From: Tannerellaceae bacterium
GTDB taxonomy: Bacteria > Bacteroidota > Bacteroidia > Bacteroidales > Tannerellaceae
DNA length: 41,323 nt
Assembly: GCA_031280435.1 (NCBI GenBank)
Contig: JAITGS010000056.1
Coordinates: 1 to 41,323 of the forward strand
Reading direction: 5' to 3'
In this document: one piece after another, positions 7,994 through 16,612 of the stretch
How the letters are laid out: every line of letters begins with the position of its first letter
How positions within the stretch are numbered: position 1 is the stretch's first letter
Made by a program: the position numbers and the translations under genes
Notes under the pieces: model-generated
Database searches by the model: none
What the model saw: the letters and a program-made list of their open reading frames with translations, nothing else
Told to the model about the DNA's origin: nothing

Positions 7994-9025
7994 ATGAGAA
8001 GCTTTGCAAGCGATAACAATTCGGGCGTACATCCACAGGTGATGGAGGCAATCATTAGCGCCAACGTGGGCCATGCGGTGGGCTATGGCGACGATTCCTG
8101 GACGAAATTGGCGGTTGGGCTGCTTGAGGAAACCTTCGGCGGCGCCTCGGCGGAGGCCTTCATAGTGTTCAACGGCACCGGAGCCAACTCGGTTGCCCTT
8201 CAGGCGGTAACGCAGTCCTTCAACAGTATACTGTGCAGCACAACGGCGCACATCTTTGTGGACGAATGCGGCGCGCCGGTGCGAATGAGCGGCTGCATGG
8301 CCATCCCTATTCCTACAACGAATGGCAAGCTGACCACGGATCAGGTGCTTCCCTACCTGAAGAACTACGACGTCTGTCATCATTCGCAGCCCGCAGTTCT
8401 GTACATATCGCAGGTGACCGAGCTCGGCACGGTTTATACCGTAGAGGAGATAAAATCGCTCGCCGATCTGCTGCACTGGCACGGGATGTACCTTCACATG
8501 GACTGCGCCCGCATAGCTAACGCCTGCGCTAAGCTTAAGGTGTCGCCGGCCGACCTCACCGTGAAGGCAGGGGCCGATATAATAAGCTTCGGCGGCACCA
8601 AGAACGGCATGATGATGGGCGAGGCGGTCATCTCTTTCCGCCCTAAAATCAGCGCAAACCTTAAGTACTACCGCAAGCAGTCGGCCCAGCTGGCATCGAA
8701 GATGAGGTACCTCTCGGCCCAGTTCATTCCGTACCTGACGAACGATTTGTGGCTCCGCAATGCCGCCAATGCCAACGCAAAGGCCGCCCGCCTGGCCGCG
8801 GTTCTGAAGGATTTGCCCGGCATAAGCTTCACGCAGGAAACGGAAACCAACCAGCTGTTTTTCACCATGCCGAGGGAGGCCGCACAAAGGCTGGCCGAGC
8901 GCTATTTCTTTTACTACTGGAACGAGGACGAGGCCGAAGTCAGGTTGGTGACCTCATGGGATACCACAGACGAGGACGTTGACGAGCTGGCGGACTACAT
9001 GCGGGAGCTGTTGCTGCCCGCCTGA
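7994..9025 (+). CDS. ltaE: Low-specificity threonine aldolase family protein
   Basis: A 343-aa PLP-dependent fold-type I enzyme expected to cleave L-threonine or L-allo-threonine to glycine and acetaldehyde in the cytoplasm. Motifs: the N-terminal SDNNSGVHPQVMEAI (binding loop), the conserved FNGTGANSVALQA, LHMDCARIANA with the Asp that contacts the PLP pyridine nitrogen, and SFGGTKNG, where the Lys forms the Schiff base. Length is normal. It has its own -7 box ~85 bp upstream. The next gene starts 50 bp after its stop with no obvious promoter or terminator between, so read-through into the lyase genes is possible, although there is no metabolic reason to link them. Confidence 0.92.
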   Translation: MRSFASDNNSGVHPQVMEAIISANVGHAVGYGDDSWTKLAVGLLEETFGGASAEAFIVFNGTGANSVALQAVTQSFNSILCSTTAHIFVDECGAPVRMSGCMAIPIPTTNGKLTTDQVLPYLKNYDVCHHSQPAVLYISQVTELGTVYTVEEIKSLADLLHWHGMYLHMDCARIANACAKLKVSPADLTVKAGADIISFGGTKNGMMMGEAVISFRPKISANLKYYRKQSAQLASKMRYLSAQFIPYLTNDLWLRNAANANAKAARLAAVLKDLPGISFTQETETNQLFFTMPREAAQRLAERYFFYYWNEDEAEVRLVTSWDTTDEDVDELADYMRELLLPA

Positions 9026-9075
9026 AATCAATCGAACACATACACATATTATATATATACAACCTGAAAAAAATC

Positions 9076-10959
9076 ATGAAGAACATCAGAGGCAAAATCA
9101 TTGCCGCCACTTTCATCCTTATGCTTTCCGTACCCTTCGGAGCCCAATCGCAATGGAAGTACCTCCCGGAGCGGCAGGCCGTACCTCCTCATCCGCGCAT
9201 CCTGCTGAAGGCGGGCGAGGAGCAGGCCCTGAAGAATAACATTGCCGCCGACCCGACCTGGGCGGCCGTCCATCAGCTTGTAATCAACGAAGCCGACAGG
9301 ATGCTGGGACTGCCGGAGCTTAAAAGGGAGCAGATAGGGCGCCGCCTGCTGTCTGTTTCACGCGAGGCCATACGCCGCCTGTTCTACCTTTCCTACGCCT
9401 GCCGCATGACGGACAGTGAGGCCTACGTGCGCAAGGCCGAGCGGGAGATGCTGGCCATAGCATCCTTCACGGACTGGAACCCCTCGCACTTCCTTGACGT
9501 TGCGGAGATGACGATGGCCTTGTCCATAGGCTACGACTGGCTGTACGCCAAGCTGTCGGAGCCCACCCGGCAGCGAGTGGCCTTAGCCATATTCACGAAG
9601 GGTATAGATCCGTCTATGAACAACAAGAACGCCTGGTACAAAACGGCCACTCACAACTGGAATCAGGTATGCAATGCCGGGATAGCCTTCGGAGCCATCG
9701 CCTTGATGGACAACATGCCGGAGCTGAGCAACAGCATCATAGACGCGGCCCTTGAGAGCATACAGCTTCCCATGAAAGACTACGAACCGGACGGCGCCTA
9801 CCCCGAAGGTTTCGGCTACTGGGACTACGGCACCAGCTTCAACGTCATGTTCCTGAGCGCCGTCGAGAAATTGTACGGCACCGACTTCATACTCGGCAAG
9901 AATCCTTCGTTCCTGAAGACAGGCGAGTACAGGCTGAACATGGCCGGGCCCGGCTACAAGTCGTTCAATTATAGCGACAATGGTCTGAACGGCGGACTGA
10001 ACGCTGCCATGTTCTGGTTTGCCTCCAAAACCAAGAATCCGACCCTTCTGTGGACGGAGAAGCATTACCTGTCGAAAGAAATACGCACGACCGACAGGCT
10101 TTTGCCCGCAATCCTTTTGTGGGGGAGCCACATCCGCATCAGCGAGGTTCAGCCTCCGGAGAATTTAATCTGGACGGGCACGGGCGTGACTCCCGTAGCG
10201 CTGATGCGAACCTCGTGGACGCAGCCCGGAGCCATTTACGTTGGCTTTAAGGGCGGCACGGCATCGAGTAACCATGCCCACATGGACGCGGGCTCGTTCG
10301 TGATGGATGCCGACGGTGTTCGCTGGGCGTCGGACTTCGGCATGCAGGACTACAACTCGCTTGAGACCAAAGGGGTGGATCTGTGGAACCGATCGCAGTC
10401 ATCCGATCGCTGGCGAGTGTTCCGCTACAACAATATGGCCCACAATACGCTGACGGTGAACAATGCGCTCCACGATGTGCAAGGATTCGCTTCGCTTATA
10501 TCTACCTCCGGGCAGGTCGGCTTTATCAGTGCCGTGGCCGAGATGACGCCTGTGTACAAAGGCCAACTTGCGGCTGCAAAGCGGGGCGTAGCTATCCTCG
10601 ACGGGCAATATGTGGCGGTGAAGGATGAGATCAGGACGCAGGGCGGGCAAGAAACCGTAGTGCGCTGGACTATGCTTACAACGGCTACGGTCAAAATCAG
10701 CGGCCGTAATAGCTTTGAGCTCCGGCAAGATGGCAAACGGCTGAAGCTTGAGGTAGCTGAGCCGGCGAAAGTCTCCCTCAAGACCTGGTCGACCGTATCG
10801 CCGAACGACTTCGACGCCGAGAACCCCGGCACGAGCCTGATCGGCTTCGAGGTGAGCCTCCCTCCGTCGACGGAGGCCACTCTGCTTGTGAAACTCATAC
10901 CGCAAAGCGCCAAGCGGACGTCCGGCGCTGTGCCTCCGCTCTCGCAGTGGCCCAAATGA
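9076..10959 (+). CDS. Heparinase II/III-type polysaccharide lyase
   Basis: A 627-aa exported lyase. Residues 1-25 are a signal peptide (ending FGAQSQ). Residues ~35-330 form the alpha-helical toroid seen in heparinase II/III-type lyases, with conserved HNWNQVCNAG at ~194-203 and DGAYPEGFGYWDYGTSF. The C-terminal half is the beta-sheet domain (PF07940) with NHAHMDAGSFVMDADG at ~398-413, whose His residues are the usual catalytic and metal-site positions. It resembles the Bacteroides lyases placed in PL33 or nearby PL12/PL21 families, so the likely substrate is a uronic-acid glycan such as hyaluronan or chondroitin, cleaved by beta-elimination. Its stop overlaps the start of the PL8 gene (ATGA), so the two are translationally coupled. 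Confidence 0.88.
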   Translation: MKNIRGKIIAATFILMLSVPFGAQSQWKYLPERQAVPPHPRILLKAGEEQALKNNIAADPTWAAVHQLVINEADRMLGLPELKREQIGRRLLSVSREAIRRLFYLSYACRMTDSEAYVRKAEREMLAIASFTDWNPSHFLDVAEMTMALSIGYDWLYAKLSEPTRQRVALAIFTKGIDPSMNNKNAWYKTATHNWNQVCNAGIAFGAIALMDNMPELSNSIIDAALESIQLPMKDYEPDGAYPEGFGYWDYGTSFNVMFLSAVEKLYGTDFILGKNPSFLKTGEYRLNMAGPGYKSFNYSDNGLNGGLNAAMFWFASKTKNPTLLWTEKHYLSKEIRTTDRLLPAILLWGSHIRISEVQPPENLIWTGTGVTPVALMRTSWTQPGAIYVGFKGGTASSNHAHMDAGSFVMDADGVRWASDFGMQDYNSLETKGVDLWNRSQSSDRWRVFRYNNMAHNTLTVNNALHDVQGFASLISTSGQVGFISAVAEMTPVYKGQLAAAKRGVAILDGQYVAVKDEIRTQGGQETVVRWTMLTTATVKISGRNSFELRQDGKRLKLEVAEPAKVSLKTWSTVSPNDFDAENPGTSLIGFEVSLPPSTEATLLVKLIPQSAKRTSGAVPPLSQWPK

Positions 10960-13082
10960 TACGGTCTATGAAGCAGAAGATATTCGTTGGCCTTATATCG
11001 GCCGTAATGCTGAGCCTGAGCCTGTCGGTTTCGGCTCAAGGGAAGGGAAGCAACCCCGACATAGAGCTCCTGAGGAAGAAGTTTGCCGCAGAGCTGTTGC
11101 AGGCTCCGGTTAATGAGGCTGAGGTGCGCGATATGATGCGCGATATACGTCCGGACGGCACCTGGCCGGGGATAGACTATGCCGACACTGCCCGCACGGC
11201 CTTCCGGCATACCATTCACCTGTCCAACATGATTCGGATGAGCCGGGCCTACAAGCAAAAGGGCTCGCCGCTTGCCTCCGATAAGGAGCTGAAGAAGGCG
11301 ATATACCTCGCCCTCGACCACTGGCTCCGCCACAATTACATCTGCGAGAACTGGTGGAACAACGAAATAGGTACGCCAAACGATCTGACCTCCGTACTGT
11401 ATATAATGGACAGCGATTTGACCCGCGATCAGATAGAGAAAGCTTCGGCCATAGCCGGTCGGGCTCATATCGACGCATGGGGAGCCCGCCAGAGCGGCGA
11501 CAGGATTAAAATCGCAGGGATACAGGCCAAGAACGCCGTGTTCAGCCGCAACCGGCCCCTGTTCGAGATGCTGGTGAAGGTTATTGAGAGCGAGATACGC
11601 ATAGTGCCCTTCGCTCAGCGCGGACTGATGAGCGACATGAGCTTCCACCACCGCGACGACAAGGTGAACAACACGCTGTCGTACGGACTTGGATACGCCG
11701 AGTCCTTCGTGGAGTGGGCCGAGAAGCTGTCCGATACAAGATACCGCTTCTCTGAGGCGCCAATCAAGCTGCTGACGGACTATTACCTCGACGGCATCTG
11801 CAAGATGATGGTGTTCGGCAAGATTAATGATCCGGGAACGGCTAACCGCGACATCTCACGCTCGCGCGGAGGCGGTGGAGCCGGCTCGCTCATGCCTCGC
11901 CGCCTGATGAACATATCCGACTACCGCAAGGAGGAACTGAGGCAAGTGGCGGAGGCGCGCGAAGGTAAACCCTCGGAGGCAAGGCTGTTCGCAAGCTTCT
12001 TCTGGCAATCGGAGCACCTTGCCGTGCAGCGGGCGGACTGGTATGCCTCGGTGAGGATGTACTCGTCGAGGAATGCTAATATGGAGGAGCCGTACAACGG
12101 CGAGGGCCTCAAGAATCATCACCGCGGAGACGGAACCAACTACGTTTCGCTGTCGGGTAGGGAATATTACAGCATAACGCCGGTGTACGACTGGCAAAAG
12201 ATTCCGGGAACAACCATAGTGCAGAAGGAGATGCTTCCGCCGGAGAATCAGATACAGAAGTACGGCCTGACGGACTATGCCGGCGCTGCAACCGACGGCC
12301 GATACGGAGCGGTTGGCTTTGATTTTATCAGTCCGCATGATCCCTTGAGGGCGCGTAAGGCCTGGTTCTTTTTCGACGATGAGTATGCCTGCTTAGGAGT
12401 GGGTATAAGCGCTCAGGCGGCACAGACGACGGTTACGACGGTGGATCAGCGGGCGAGCGAGGGGGCGGTTGCGATAGCCTCCGACTCTGATTTGCATATC
12501 ATCAGGGCCGGCGAGCGCGAGCTGTCGTCTGCCGGATGGGTGCATCACGGCAATGTGGGGTATATTTTCCCCGAAGCCGGCAAGGTTCAGGTATCGAACG
12601 GGCGGCAAACGGGCAGCTGGTTCGACATTAACCGTCAGACGAGTACCTCTAAGGAGCAACTGTCGGCCGACGTATTCAAGCTGTGGATAGATCACGGCCC
12701 GCGGGTTCGTAACGGCAGCTATGCCTACGTGGTTATGCCCGCGGCGACGGCTGAGGAGACGAAGCAGGCCGCCGCATCGCCCAAGCTTGAGATACTGAGC
12801 AATACGCCGGCTCTCCAGGCTGTCTATCACAGGGAGCTCGGCATGGTGCAGGGCGTGTTCTATAAGCACGGGGAGATCAATGTGCCGGGCATGCATATAG
12901 CGGTTCACAGTCCGGCTATAATAGTGGCGCGGAGTACGGACAAGGCTATATTCATCAGCCTGTCCGACCCTACACGGAACCAGGACAGGATAGTGATAGA
13001 CCTTAACGGGCAGTCGCTTACGGCGCCCTTGCCCGTCGGTGAATATGCAGGGCAAAGCCTTTCGCTGCAGATCAATAAATGA
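10956..13082 (+). CDS. Polysaccharide lyase family 8 (chondroitin AC / hyaluronate lyase type)
   Basis: An ~708-aa exported lyase with a signal peptide (LISAVMLSLSLSVSAQG). The N-terminal alpha/alpha toroid carries NWWNNEIGTP at ~132-141, then MSFHHRDDKVNNTLSYGLGY (~228-247) with the candidate catalytic His and Tyr, and the Arg motifs SRSRGG and HHRGDGTNY. C-terminal beta-sandwich domains follow. Family enzymes cleave beta-1,4 links to hexuronic acid in chondroitin or hyaluronan and leave 4,5-unsaturated ends. An upstream GTG at 10947 is in frame, but the ATG at 10956, whose last two bases open the preceding gene's TGA, is the better start; ATG at 10968 would also keep the signal peptide. GH88 follows after 25 bp. 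Confidence 0.92.
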   Translation: MIRSMKQKIFVGLISAVMLSLSLSVSAQGKGSNPDIELLRKKFAAELLQAPVNEAEVRDMMRDIRPDGTWPGIDYADTARTAFRHTIHLSNMIRMSRAYKQKGSPLASDKELKKAIYLALDHWLRHNYICENWWNNEIGTPNDLTSVLYIMDSDLTRDQIEKASAIAGRAHIDAWGARQSGDRIKIAGIQAKNAVFSRNRPLFEMLVKVIESEIRIVPFAQRGLMSDMSFHHRDDKVNNTLSYGLGYAESFVEWAEKLSDTRYRFSEAPIKLLTDYYLDGICKMMVFGKINDPGTANRDISRSRGGGGAGSLMPRRLMNISDYRKEELRQVAEAREGKPSEARLFASFFWQSEHLAVQRADWYASVRMYSSRNANMEEPYNGEGLKNHHRGDGTNYVSLSGREYYSITPVYDWQKIPGTTIVQKEMLPPENQIQKYGLTDYAGAATDGRYGAVGFDFISPHDPLRARKAWFFFDDEYACLGVGISAQAAQTTVTTVDQRASEGAVAIASDSDLHIIRAGERELSSAGWVHHGNVGYIFPEAGKVQVSNGRQTGSWFDINRQTSTSKEQLSADVFKLWIDHGPRVRNGSYAYVVMPAATAEETKQAAASPKLEILSNTPALQAVYHRELGMVQGVFYKHGEINVPGMHIAVHSPAIIVARSTDKAIFISLSDPTRNQDRIVIDLNGQSLTAPLPVGEYAGQSLSLQINK

Positions 13083-13107
13083 GAATAACTTCATCATATA
13101 AATTCAA

Positions 13108-14292
13108 ATGAAAACATCAGTCACAATCATTGCACTTGCTATTCTTTTAGCCTCATGCACATCCAAAGAGCCTATGGGCAAGCTCATAGAAGACAGGCTT
13201 GCGCGCAGTATAGAACAGTATGAACTCATGGCCGCATCGCTTATGGACCAGCCCGACCGGCTTCCGCGCGACATCATGCCCGACGGCAAGCTGCGCACTA
13301 CGGGGCCGTCCGATTGGGTGAGCGGCTTCCTGCCCGGTTCGCTCTGGTACCTGTACGAGTACAGCGAGCGTCCGGAGCTGTTGGACTATGCCGTTGACTA
13401 CACCATGCGCCTTGTTGATCAGCAGCATAACCGCGGCACGCACGACCTGGGCTTCATGCTCTATTGCAGCTTCGGCAACGGGCTGCGACTTACGTCGGAC
13501 ACAGTGTTCCGGCGCATATTGCTCACCGGCGCCGAGTCGCTTGCGAGCAGGTATAATCCCCTCATAGGCTGCATCAAATCCTGGGATCATAACGGCGATA
13601 AGTGGCAGTTTCCGGTTATCATCGACAACATGATGAACCTGGAGTTCCTTATGTGGGCAGCCCGCGAGAGCGGCGCGAACGGCTACGAGGCCATCTGCCT
13701 GTCGCACTCGGACATGACCGCTAAGAACCACTTCCGCCCCGACTTTAGCTCCTATCATGTTATATCCTACGATACCATCACCGGACAGGTGGAGAAGAAG
13801 AACACGCACCAGGGATACGCCGACGAGTCGGCCTGGGCCCGCGGGCAGTCGTGGGGCCTGTACGGCTACGTGGTGATGTATCGCGAAACGCATGACGAGC
13901 GCTACCTGACCCTGGCCCGTAACATTGCATCTTTCCTGCTGTCGCATCCCAATCTGCCTGCCGACAAGATACCGTACTGGGACTATAACGCTCCCGACAT
14001 CCCTGAGGCCAAGCGCGATGCATCCGCCGGAGCCATCATGGCATCGGCGCTGATAGAGCTGAGCGGATACGTTGATCCCGCAACGGCTAAAACCTACCTT
14101 GGCGTGGCCGAGCAGCAGATACGTACCCTCTCGTCGGCGGAATACTTTGCCGAGAAGGGAACGAATGCCAACTTTATACTGAAACATTCGGTTGGCCACC
14201 TGCCGGGCAATTCGCAGATAGACGTGCCGCTCACATACGCTGATTATTACTACATTGAGGCTCTGCTGCGCTTCCGGAAGACGCTTAAGTGA
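13108..14292 (+). CDS. Unsaturated glucuronyl hydrolase, GH88
   Basis: A 394-aa lipoprotein (lipobox LASC, Cys17), so probably anchored in the periplasm or outer membrane. It fits glycoside hydrolase family 88, which removes 4-deoxy-L-threo-hex-4-enuronosyl residues from the disaccharides made by the lyases upstream, acting by hydration of the double bond. The two conserved Asp are D113 in GTHDLGFM and D173 in IIDNMMNLE, 60 apart as in characterised members. Aromatic substrate-site motifs SWDHNGDKWQFP and SAWARGQSWGLYGY are present. It starts 25 bp after the PL8 stop and completes the degradation set. No sulfatase is encoded nearby, so the substrate may be unsulfated, or sulfatases may lie elsewhere. 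Confidence 0.93.
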   Translation: MKTSVTIIALAILLASCTSKEPMGKLIEDRLARSIEQYELMAASLMDQPDRLPRDIMPDGKLRTTGPSDWVSGFLPGSLWYLYEYSERPELLDYAVDYTMRLVDQQHNRGTHDLGFMLYCSFGNGLRLTSDTVFRRILLTGAESLASRYNPLIGCIKSWDHNGDKWQFPVIIDNMMNLEFLMWAARESGANGYEAICLSHSDMTAKNHFRPDFSSYHVISYDTITGQVEKKNTHQGYADESAWARGQSWGLYGYVVMYRETHDERYLTLARNIASFLLSHPNLPADKIPYWDYNAPDIPEAKRDASAGAIMASALIELSGYVDPATAKTYLGVAEQQIRTLSSAEYFAEKGTNANFILKHSVGHLPGNSQIDVPLTYADYYYIEALLRFRKTLK

Positions 14293-14340
14293 CGGCGCCT
14301 GTGCGAAGACTTTCCATTAACCGGATCGGTTACTGTGCAT

Positions 14341-14500
14341 TTCGCGATCCCCTGCATGCTCATTTCGCGATCCCCTGCATGCTCATTTCGCGATCCCCTG
14401 CATGCTCGTTTCGCGATCCCCTGCATGCTCGTTCGGCTCCCACCCGAATGCTCGTTCGGCTCCCACCCGAATGCCCGTTCGGCTCCCACCCGAATGGAGA
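14341..14500. repeat. Array D: 23-bp tandem repeats in two blocks
   Basis: Four near-identical units begin with TTCGCGATCCCCTGCATGCT at 14341, 14364, 14387 and 14410, followed by three units beginning TTCGGCTCCCACCCGAATGC at 14432, 14455 and 14478. The spacing is 23 bp throughout except the 22-bp step between blocks. The blocks share TTCG, CTCC/ATCCCC and ATGCTCG, as if one was derived from the other. The array lies between GH88 and the dnaN promoter. No DnaA boxes were seen. Confidence 0.93.
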
Positions 14501-14567
14501 ATATCATTAGTTGGAGAAAAAAGAGTGGGAAAGAGGCGTTGTGGTAGCAGGGATTTAAATTATTTCT

Positions 14568-14575
14568 TAATTTTG
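14568..14575 (+). promoter_or_regulatory. -7 box of the dnaN operon promoter
   Basis: TAATTTTG matches TAnnTTTG and lies 49 bp before the dnaN ATG. No good -33 TTTG is found at 19-21 bp. It separates array D from the dnaN leader. Confidence 0.55.
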
Positions 14576-14623
14576 CTCGCGATAGAAAATAACATTCTTA
14601 ACAATTAAACAATCAGATAGATT

Positions 14624-15745
14624 ATGAAATTTGACGTATCAAGCACAGCGCTATTATCTCGTTTACAGTCTATAAGTAAAGTAATAGCATCAAAGAATTC
14701 TATGCCTATATTGGATTGCTTCCTGTTTGAGTTGCAAGCCGATAAGCTGATAATCACCGCTTCGGATATAGATACCCGTATGGTGACGTCAGTGGGAGTA
14801 TCGAACGTGTCGGGTTCCGGCCTCTTTGCCGTGATAGCGAAAAATCTGCTCGACCCGCTCAAGGAACTGCCCGAACAGCCGCTGAACTTTGAGATAGACG
14901 ACGAGAGTTTGAACATCCTTCTTCATTTCGAGAATGGCAAGTATAATTTCAGCGGCAAGAGCGGCGATACCTATCCCCAGCAAAAGCCCCTCAGCGAGAG
15001 CTGCACCACGGTTGCAATCGAATCGCAAACGCTGCTCAACGGCCTTGGTCGCTCGCTGTTTGCAACGGCGGACGATGAGCTGCGACCTGTGATGAACGGC
15101 GTGTTTTTCGACATCAATCAGGCCAACCTGACCTTCGTAGCCTCCGACGGTCACAAGCTCGTTAGGCTGAGCAACAACGGGATACAATCGGCCTCGCCCG
15201 CTTCCTTTATCCTTCCCAAGAAACCGGCAAACCTGCTCAAGAGCATACTTGCAAAGGAAACAAGCTTAGTGGAGATTAAGTTCGACCAGAACAATGCATA
15301 CGTCGCCTGCCCCAACTTCGAGATGGTTTGCCGCCTGATTGAAGGTCGCTATCCTAATTATAACAGCGTTATCCCGCAGGATAACCCCTATAAAGTGACC
15401 GTCGACCGCATATCTCTGCTCAACGCCCTGAAGCGCGTATCGGTATTTTCGGCATCGAGCAGCCTTGTGAAGATACACGCAGATACGAACAGGCTGATAG
15501 TATCGGCCCAGGACATAGACTTCTCAACCTCGGCCGAAGAAACCGTGGTATGCTCCTACGAGGGCAGCGAGCTCAAGATAGGCTTTAAAGCCACATTCCT
15601 GATCGAGATACTGAGCAATATAGCCGCCGAAAACATAGTGCTCGAGCTTGCCGATCCTTCGCGCGCCGGCATAGTCCTCCCAACCGAGAACGAGGAGAAC
15701 GAAGAGCTTCTGATGCTTCTGATGCCTATGATGTTGAACGACTAA
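14624..15745 (+). CDS. dnaN: DNA polymerase III beta subunit (sliding clamp)
   Basis: A 373-aa protein of normal length for the ring-shaped clamp that tethers the replicative polymerase. Features include the opening MKFDVSSTALLSRLQSISKVI, ASDIDTRMVTSV, the central VASDGHKLVRL, the second-domain RLIEGRYPNYNSVIP (the most conserved clamp segment), and the C-terminal LLMPMMLND expected at the hydrophobic partner-binding cleft. It is first in a run of six same-strand genes (dnaN, exonuclease, coaBC, DUF4835, recN, rlmB). As usual in Bacteroidota, dnaN is not next to dnaA here. Confidence 0.97.
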   Translation: MKFDVSSTALLSRLQSISKVIASKNSMPILDCFLFELQADKLIITASDIDTRMVTSVGVSNVSGSGLFAVIAKNLLDPLKELPEQPLNFEIDDESLNILLHFENGKYNFSGKSGDTYPQQKPLSESCTTVAIESQTLLNGLGRSLFATADDELRPVMNGVFFDINQANLTFVASDGHKLVRLSNNGIQSASPASFILPKKPANLLKSILAKETSLVEIKFDQNNAYVACPNFEMVCRLIEGRYPNYNSVIPQDNPYKVTVDRISLLNALKRVSVFSASSSLVKIHADTNRLIVSAQDIDFSTSAEETVVCSYEGSELKIGFKATFLIEILSNIAAENIVLELADPSRAGIVLPTENEENEELLMLLMPMMLND

Positions 15746-15759
15746 GAATTTGCGTTCGG

Positions 15760-16530
15760 ATGCAGCTCAACCTCAAAAATGCGCTGGTGTTCTTCGATCT
15801 GGAAACGACGGGCATAAACCTCGTAAAAGACCGCATCGTAGAAATATCATACGTCAAAGTATATCCTAACGGGAAAGAGGAGGTGAGAACCAAGCGCCTC
15901 AATCCCGGCATACCAATCCCCCAGGAAGCAACCGCCATTCACGGCATCACCAACGACGACGTTAAAGACTGTCCCACATTCCGCGAGATAGCCAAGTCGC
16001 TTGCCGCACAGATAGAAGGTTGCGACCTTGCAGGATTCAACTCCAACCGCTTTGATATACCCATGCTTGCCGAGGAGTTCCTCAGGGCCGAGGTTGACGT
16101 TGACCTGAACCGGCGCAAATTTGTGGACGTGCAAACCATCTTCCATAAGAAGGAACTGCGCAACCTCGAAGCAGCCTATAAGTTCTATTGCGGCAAAGAG
16201 CTCGAAAACGCTCATTCGGCCGAAGCCGATACCAAGGCGACCTATGAAATACTCAAAGCTCAGCTCGATCGCTATCCCGACCTTCAGAACGACGTTAGCT
16301 ACCTTGCCTCCTATTCGAGCTATAATAATAATGTAGACTATGCCGGGCGTGTCATATATAACAGTAAAGGCGAAGAGGTGATAAACTTCGGCAAGTATAA
16401 AGGCGAGCTTGCCACCCATGTGCTGAAGACCGATACGGGTTATTACGACTGGATAATGAAAGGGGATTTCACCCTCAACACCAAGCAGGTGTTCACCAAA
16501 ATCAAGCTAAAAGGATTCAACGCCAAGTGA
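15760..16530 (+). CDS. DnaQ-like 3'-5' exonuclease (DNA polymerase III epsilon type)
   Basis: A 256-aa DEDDh exonuclease. Exo I is FFDLETTGI (~11-19) with the metal-binding Asp and Glu. Exo II is FNSNRFDIPML near residue 88-98, and Exo III is HSAEADTKATYEIL near 152-165 with the His and final Asp. The C-terminal ~60 residues (INFGKYKGELATHVLKTDTGYYDWIM) form a small domain resembling the DUF3820 region often found on such exonucleases. It lies 14 bp after dnaN, consistent with a role in proofreading or repair alongside the clamp. It may be a stand-alone repair nuclease, because many Bacteroidota replicative polymerases carry proofreading elsewhere. Confidence 0.9.
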   Translation: MQLNLKNALVFFDLETTGINLVKDRIVEISYVKVYPNGKEEVRTKRLNPGIPIPQEATAIHGITNDDVKDCPTFREIAKSLAAQIEGCDLAGFNSNRFDIPMLAEEFLRAEVDVDLNRRKFVDVQTIFHKKELRNLEAAYKFYCGKELENAHSAEADTKATYEILKAQLDRYPDLQNDVSYLASYSSYNNNVDYAGRVIYNSKGEEVINFGKYKGELATHVLKTDTGYYDWIMKGDFTLNTKQVFTKIKLKGFNAK

Positions 16531-16612
16531 GGCCGCGAGAGCAAGCCGCATTGCTTATGGCCCTACCGTGTACGCCTTATAATAAAGACAGGGGTCAAAG
16601 CGTTAAGCATAT

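Noticed and set aside
14341-14623. Replication origin beside dnaN
   Set aside because: No DnaA boxes (TTATCCACA-like), no A/T-rich unwinding element and no dnaA. In Bacteroidota dnaN is commonly away from the origin.
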